Positions 52,701-61,000 of a stretch of 64,000 bases of DNA are shown here, one piece after another; the first letter of the stretch is position 1, and every line of letters starts with the position of its first letter. The notes beneath the pieces are model-generated. The model worked only from the letters and a program-made list of their open reading frames with translations, was not told where the DNA came from and did not search any database. Source of the stretch: Euryodendron excelsum. Its lineage: Eukaryota; Streptophyta; Magnoliopsida; Ericales; Pentaphylacaceae. The stretch is taken from contig CM065392.1 of assembly GCA_033060915.1 (NCBI GenBank), forward strand, positions 4,293,001-4,357,000. The letters run 5' to 3'. The position numbers and the translations under genes are program-made.

Positions 52701-55003
52701 CGCAAACACCGAGGCAACTAAAGCGCTCTCAACCAGGATACTAGTGCAGCTTGCGCACGCACAAACTCATCCAAAAGGCCCCACGCTCCATGAATAGCAT
52801 CATCTTCATGTACTAAAGCTCCAACCAAAGTGTTGACAATATCAACGACTACGCGCACCACAAAGAGAACATACCCGTGCAAATGCTAGAAGCATTATGC
52901 CACAAGACACCCTCGAAGCATGCATTGTCCGTCATGACATGCAATACACTAGCAATAGGTCAAACACACACTGTAGGTAACTAATAAGCAAGGCACAATC
53001 GCAAAATGAGCAAAGCTAAACCGAGTAGTTCCATGAGGTCTAGCATCCCGCCGGCACGGTGCCACGCAACATGTCCCTATATACGTGTAGCAAGGCAAAA
53101 CCGATATAGATCCAACAGTCACTAAAGCACAGTGTCACACCACACTAGTGCCACCAAGTCATGCATCGTGATAGACAAGGTTGAACCCAAGGCGCAAGTC
53201 ATCACAAGCACAAGGCGTGCCATTTGGTCTACCGATAGCCCAATCTGTCTCGAACATGAGCACAGCTTATGGCATAGCCAAAGCATAGTAGATGCATATT
53301 CGAAACCTCTGCCCTCACGATAATGCCCAGTGTCGGTGCCTCTGGCACCTAACAGCAACCCACATGGAAGTCCATAGCCAGCCCCCAAGTCATCGCCTCC
53401 CTTGGGTGACTCACTCAATGCATGCCCAACAGCACAACATGCAGGGATGGTAGAGTTAACATCCAAGACTCCCATTTATAATAGCATTTATGAATCATTT
53501 CCTAACTCGCTGCAGGCAACATGGTCAGAAACACCACCCTTGACAACCATGGTCAGAAATACCATCCGCCTAGTTCCTCACAGCCCTAACATCAAACCAC
53601 AAATGCCAACTTGTAACACATAGCCTCAATGTCTAGAAACCTTCCAGTCTCAGCCCTCATAACTATAAATAAACCAAATGTTGAATTGATGCATACCTAT
53701 AGGCCCTTAAGAATAACTACATAACACAAAAAAGACAAAAAGAAGAGTGAACTAGTGAGAAACAAAGTAGGAACTAAAGGCTGAAACTCAATGCCAAGCA
53801 GAGGTCCTAGACAAGTTCACTAGTTGCCCATTTGGTCTCTAAAGTGCTTTGAGTGAGCCTGCATAATCTCTATATCAAAACCATCTAGAACACCATAGAA
53901 TTGCACCACAAATCCTTCAAGTAACCACACTGGCACCATTATCAACATACCATGTGAACCTTATCACTCTTTCCACCAATTAATATAGACTCCCTATGTT
54001 ACCATTATCAAATATTTGACAAGCTAACACCAATCTGTATCTAATTCCCTTTGGTTACTAGCATCAAATATTTGACTAGGTACAGGTATATATATCACGG
54101 TCCTATCTAAATGGTTGTAATCAACTCAATAGTGAGAGGCAAAAATTTTAAATTCTCTACCTCTTCATAAATAATGAATTCAAAAATTTTGAATTCTACC
54201 TTGGCTTAGTGAACATGGCCTTGTCAAATAATCACGTCCACCACTAAAACATAGCATGCATCCCTTAGGCACAAAACTGAACAATGGCCTTCCCAATGGA
54301 TCACACTTATCATTCGGATTGCATCACACAATAAAAAAGAAACTTCAGCCGCTCTGAAATTTTCTTCAAAGCATCTGCCTTACATGACTTTTCCTGGGCT
54401 TCTAAGAACTCTTAACTCTAATAGGACTTGACTCTATATTTAGACCTAACAACTTTCTCTTCCAAAACTGACACAAAATAATCCATTTCTTTTACAGAGA
54501 CTACGTAAATCAGGCTATAAAAACTACCAATGCTCTTTTACATATTCAATGGCTTCAAAAGACTTGCCTAAATGATTTTCACAAACTTAGGGGCAATGCT
54601 AGACTCTCCCTTAGATTTCAAAATTTGACTATAAAAGGCCCTAAAAGGTCTCCGCTTAAACATCCAAATTTCAAAATTTTTGTTGCCTCTTTAAGTTTAC
54701 TTCTTAAATAACTTTTTATTGCTCTGGTCATCAATCCAATTTCTCACCAATGCCATTTCTACCAATGTAAATCCTTTAAATAACCTCAATGAAGGACTAT
54801 GACTAGGGTAATTTATTTTGCAAAGCAGAGAGAGAGAGAGAATTAATACTTTACCGAAGACCAGCTTTCTCCCAAAATACTACAAATGAGACCAAAAAAC
54901 TCTCAAGCACATGTGAGTCAGCAAGTGTTAGACAACAAAAGAGTACTAAGATGACAACTTGGCAATACCTAACATCAATCTCAATCTATCAGTCTTACAA
55001 GGT

Positions 55004-55053
<50 letters not shown>

Positions 55054-58000
55054 AAAAAGAAAAGAAAAGAAAAGAGATGAATGATACAAATGTTACCATA
55101 GAAAGCTGGCAACACGCCAGGTTGCTTTCATAGTTTGCTTGTTTTAAATGAACTTGCACCAATCTTACTTTCACAAATCACAGCACACATCACTTTTGTC
55201 AACATCAAAATGAATCTGGAATAAAACTATACATGAACTCTACATATAGATCACGGTAAGACAGGCTACCAGCCTGATTGAAAACTACATTCTCCAAGAT
55301 CCACAAAAAGGTAATTGGAAATATTCCTAAATTAGCTTAGTTAAGAGGTGAACAAGCACCCAACTAGTCAACAACCCAAGCCTTTTCAACTTTCATCTAT
55401 ATACTAACATAATATCCAGAAAACAGGCATGTGTCCCAACAATATGGGGTAAACTACATGGATCCTTCTATAGTCTTCTCCACAAAACCATATATTCAAC
55501 TAAAATCCCAGCAAATCGTGCCCTTTTTCAAAGGCTCAACCCTAGTTTTATCTTTGCTTCCCACTTCCTTGAGACACCTTCAATAGAGATCAAATCACTC
55601 TTGCATAATGGCATGCCATGGTTTGAGCAGCAAATGGCGTAATTAAGCACCCACAACGACTTGTAATCTTATGCTCCAATTTTTGTCACCTAAATCCTAA
55701 TAAACAATGATCAATTAATTTTTACTCATACAGTACCATTTATCACATAATTTTTATTTTAGCTATAATAGTAGACAAACATATAATTTCAACATATATG
55801 ATCAATCTAAAAAATATATTAACTTCCTGACTCTTAGTATCTACCTAATCCATAAAAAGAACTGTGATTCATCAATGTTCCTCAGTACAATTTCACATTT
55901 CCTAACCTTTTTGGTCATCCACTTGAATATCGTCACAAATATATTCTATAAGTGAATGAAAGAATATGCAGTATTGTAGAAAAGCATACCTATTGTTCCA
56001 GGGTTGAACTTAAAGAAATTACAATGAACTTCTTCACCAATATCTTCACCATCAAGTTCCTTCTTCCTTTTGATGTCATAATGTGGTAATATCATAAGGT
56101 CATCCACACCACATGTGAACCCATGAATCTGAAGCATATATCAGATAATGCATTACAAAGATGTGACTCTAACATAAGAATAAACTACAAAAAGAAAAAA
56201 TAAAAGAAAAACGCAAGCTAACCTGCAAAAACACAGTGTATAAGCGACTCAGAGCAGAAAGCAAAATGCCTGCAGTGTTTGAGCCATAGAGCTCCTGCAC
56301 TGTATGAACCAAACCATACTTGCCAAACTGAGCCTTGTCAATCACACCATGCACAAGCTCATTCTTCCGAATTAACAACATATGTTCCCCATTTTCGTCA
56401 CTTTTTATATCTTTGCTAGGTTGGCTTTGATCAGCCTGGCTGCCAAAATAAGAGGACGGGATCTTCCCATCTTTTTCCACAGTAAATGGTGTGTGATCTC
56501 TAGTCAAATGATTAAGCAATGCGGTAATGACCTAGAAAGACACAAGAAAACGAAGATAATAAAACCATAAATCCATCTAACAATAAATTAAAGCCGCATT
56601 TGTTTCAGGAATAACAAAAGAAAGCGAAAGGGGCGTAGGGAGGATTGGAGATCATTTACCCAGGACTAGGTTGATGATGGGATAAGGATTGACACAAGAT
56701 CCAATGACTGAGAATCATGGGGGATAATTTATCCTAGCCTTTAATCCATGACCAACCAAACTCTGGATAAGGTTGGATACACATAAAAAAGTTGTTTGGG
56801 GCTATGTTACATGGACTCGGGGGTCTGGGTATGTATCTAAATATCGGATTTATCTAATTAGCATGTCTAAAGACACCAGGACATGACTAAATTTCATATT
56901 TCTCAAATACTTCCTTACATATTTTAAGGTAAAATGTTTACAAACTAAAAAAATTGAGTATTTTGTGCATAGAATGGAAGTTATATGCACAGTTTTACAG
57001 AAAACTCAATTACTATACATGTTGGATGCATGTCCACAACTAGCCATATCAGACATATATCTCATACCCTTTCCGAGTGTCGAGTGTCTGACACAAGTAT
57101 TTCACAAATTTAGAAGAGTTCTTGCAACATAAGTTTGGGGATTGAATGTCTTGAGGATGGATTGTCCAGGCACTTGCAATCCCCTCATCCTTAACTCTGA
57201 TCCAAACACAGCTTAAAAGTTCTTAAACAGTGCTAGTAAACAAAAATATGTTTTATTTTTAGAAGTCTCGGAAATTCAAATACAGATATCTTCCAAGAGC
57301 AATGTGAAAACACCATTTTATCTTCAGCTTGCATACACTTCGTGGCAGGGGTATACTGCAGACCAGAGTAAGCTTTCTTCAAATGATTACCTGTTTCCCA
57401 GTCCAAAGTGGCCTTGGTTTCCATACTGCAGGTAAAACAGGCTGCATACGAGCTTCAGAATCTAATATGGAAATTTTCTGGCAAGGTTTGCCAAAAGATG
57501 AACCACACCCAGTAGAAATGACACCAGAACCATAGAGGAGCTGATTGAATTCATCATGCGTTAGAAATGTATCCTTCATTGTGAGAAGCACACCACTTAC
57601 AATATGATCCTGAAAAATCAAACAAGAGAATCGACGAATCATAAATAAAGATTCTAGAAAAACATAGCAAACTCATAAACAAATAAAATAACAGATAAAA
57701 GAATTGAGAACTAACTGAAGTACTGTCACCTGGATCAAGCCTCTGACAGTATCACCCCTTGTTGGAACAATGTATTGATGATTAGCATTCACGATATTAT
57801 AAGCTTCAGCACGGGAAATTTCGTCTTGAGGGAGATGAACATTCATTTCATCACCGTCAAAATCAGCATTATAGGTACTGCAACCAGAACCATGAACGAA
57901 AACACTTGTGGGCATATATAGATGAAGCAAGAATAAGGTGGATGCCAAAAAGTATACACATAAAACCAACCTGCAATTTGCATAATGCATGCGAAGAGTC

Positions 58001-61000
58001 TTCTCCCCTTTCAATATGCGAACTACATGTGCCATAATACTTGGCTTGTGAAGTGTAGGCTGCCATGGAAAATTTTAAGCAGGGTAAGAATGACACCCAA
58101 ATGACAGATCACACTATGCATTAAGATACAATAATACACAAATCTAACATTAGTAAGATGAAGAGCAAAAAAAGGGAAGCAATCTAAAAGTTTCATCATA
58201 ACACATGTGGTTATTGGTCAACAAGTCAAACAGCAAGGCCTGAAAAAGACACAGTATCCATTCCCTCACCCCCAAAACCCCAAAAAAATAAAAAATAAAA
58301 ACAAAACAAAAAAAGACAAGAAAAGAAAAACCACACCACCACCACCAGTCAAAAAAGAAAATCTTTATCACATGCAAGAAGAGAGAGTACCAAACAAAGA
58401 GCAACTAAGAACAACATCTATCATCAAAGGCAATGCTTCATCTCCAAAAATCTTTCCATTGTGTTTGTGTGTGTATACTCTAGAGTCTAGAGAAACAAAT
58501 ACAAGCAGCTTTCCTCCCCACCACCGAAGAGATATCCAAAAATGCCCATAGAATGCTATAAGGTGAAAGAAGAAAAGATTCAACAATTCCCATTCAATCT
58601 TATGCATACGGTATGGTAGGTATTCCACTAGATTACTTTGTTGGAGGGAAGAATCAATGACCAAAATTGGTTAAGGAAGAGAGAGGAATACTGAATACAG
58701 TAATTTTCACTATGATAGCCAATGAGGGCCAAAAGACCATGATAGATAATTTCTCAAAGACCATCGCTCGTTCTCATCCCGTGGGAGGGCTCACCCACCC
58801 CCTATTAGTCAGTTGGGAAGCAGCGATCTCTCCCCCGGGGAAGGGAATAGACATCTTTCTCGCAAGTCAACCACATCTTACGCAACAAGCAGCTTTATCA
58901 GCCGAGGACAAAGTCAAGGCTGTTTTGAAACATATGCAGGAATCCCATTGATGAACGAAAGGGGTGAAGGCTCAAAGGTTGAGAGAAACTATGGAAAGGA
59001 CAAGATAAAGAATGCAATTTGTAGATTGGATAGAAACAAAGCTCCTATCCATACAGATTCCACTTCTATCACATTGATTTGCAACAAAGATGGATGTCGG
59101 GAATTAAAGATTTAGGGCCCATTAGCTCACCATTTCTAAATTCCTATTTCTTTGATTTGAGAGATCCTTCACCAACGTATCTGCCACATGCAATTAGCTC
59201 TTGTAGGAGCAGATAACCGAACTCCATGATCATTGCTAAGGCCAATGAACATGCAGATTGGTCCATCCCAAATAATGGTGTACATAGGAAAGGCCTTGAG
59301 TGCAGAATTTGTTAAAAACCCAGTTATCCTCCATTTCCTTTGCAGTCCTTGTTTATCTTAAGGGTAATGGTTGGTCCAACACTTCTTCTGGCATTTGTCA
59401 TCAGCATCTCGCTCCTTGCCTAGAAACATTCAGAAGAGTCTATCCATTTGATTAGGGCAGGGAAAGAACTCAAGCGTCTTGCCTTCAATTTGTGGCGGAT
59501 ATTTTCTACATATGACATACTTTTGCATACACTATCACACCAAATACAGTTATGGCTTACAGCCTTGCACAATAATCAAGACAAAATATGAAGTACCTTT
59601 CCTATTTCATTTTATTTTTCTCTAGAAATTTGAAGTACCTGGCGATTGACAAGCACAATATCTCCATCACGCAAGTGCCGATATACAATTTTGCCTTCAA
59701 ATTCATATTCAGAACTCTTCCCATACTGTGTAACCACCCCTCTCGAAGAAGGTAATTTTCTTGAAATTGAAATACGCGTTTTCTTGCTCGGCGGCAGTTT
59801 CACGGTAGACAATTTATCAACATAATGGGTAGCCCCAGGATGGATTTCAGAGCCATTAATAATAGAATCTCTCAAACTGAGAACATTCCAAGGAGTCACT
59901 CTCTACAACAATTAAGAAAAATATACAAAAACAAGCAGTGAACTCAGCAATGTAAGAACAAAGAAATGCAGCCTGACAGTAAGATACAAAGTCAAGGCCT
60001 GCCTAACATTGCTATACAACGAGAAAGCCCTCAGCCCCCAAACCCATTGTAAGATGCCATTTATCTAACATCTGCAAATGTGTATGCAAATATTATATAA
60101 GTGCCTCACACAACCAATTAACAATGTTGGCGGGAAAAAAAAAGGTTTATGTTTTAAGTTTTCCCTTTCTATTAACTTAAAAAGATAAAACTGCTACATG
60201 CATTCGCTCTGAATAACTTTATACTAAGATTATGCAATCTGTATAAAACAGCAAACTAGGCGATTAATATTTAAAACAAAGAAGTGAAAAAAAAATAATC
60301 ATTATTATCTCTACAACAAAACAAAAAGGCCAGCACTCCAAGAAAAACAAAAATCAAAATCATCCATAATTGTTATCATGAGCTATTACTAAGGATAAGT
60401 TTGGTATTAGGTATTGTTATTATCCATTAATAAAAAGACCAAGTGGAAGAGTTGGATGAAAGCTAAGAAGCACGGACACTTCTAAGAATGTGCCGTGTCC
60501 ATGTCGGACATGACACTCATGGTACACTCCTCGACACATGTTGGACACGCGTCCAAATGTATTCTGTTATTTTATTAATTTTTTAGAACCGCACACATGA
60601 CACACCTCGGACACTTGGGGGACACATGTGTCTGTCACTCAAACGCCCGTGTCCATCAATTAGACACAAATAGGACGTGTAACATGTTTAAAGAAAATAA
60701 GTTGAAATCCAATGGCAAAATAAAGCAATGTGATTTTAAACCTAATTTAATATTTAAACTATAGAATACATAATTTTTAATTTTAATTAGTGTTATATTG
60801 TATTTTTTTATTATTCTTGAGTAAAATATTTCTAAATATGGCCAATGTATAATATAAAAATATATATTTCTATTGTGTCCCTGCCGTGCGTGTCCTACAT
60901 TTTTTTAAAATCGTCTTGTCAACATATCTGTGTTTGTGCTTCTTAGGATGAAATTATAATTTTTTTATGTTATATTCAATATCATTGCTATTATCAATTA

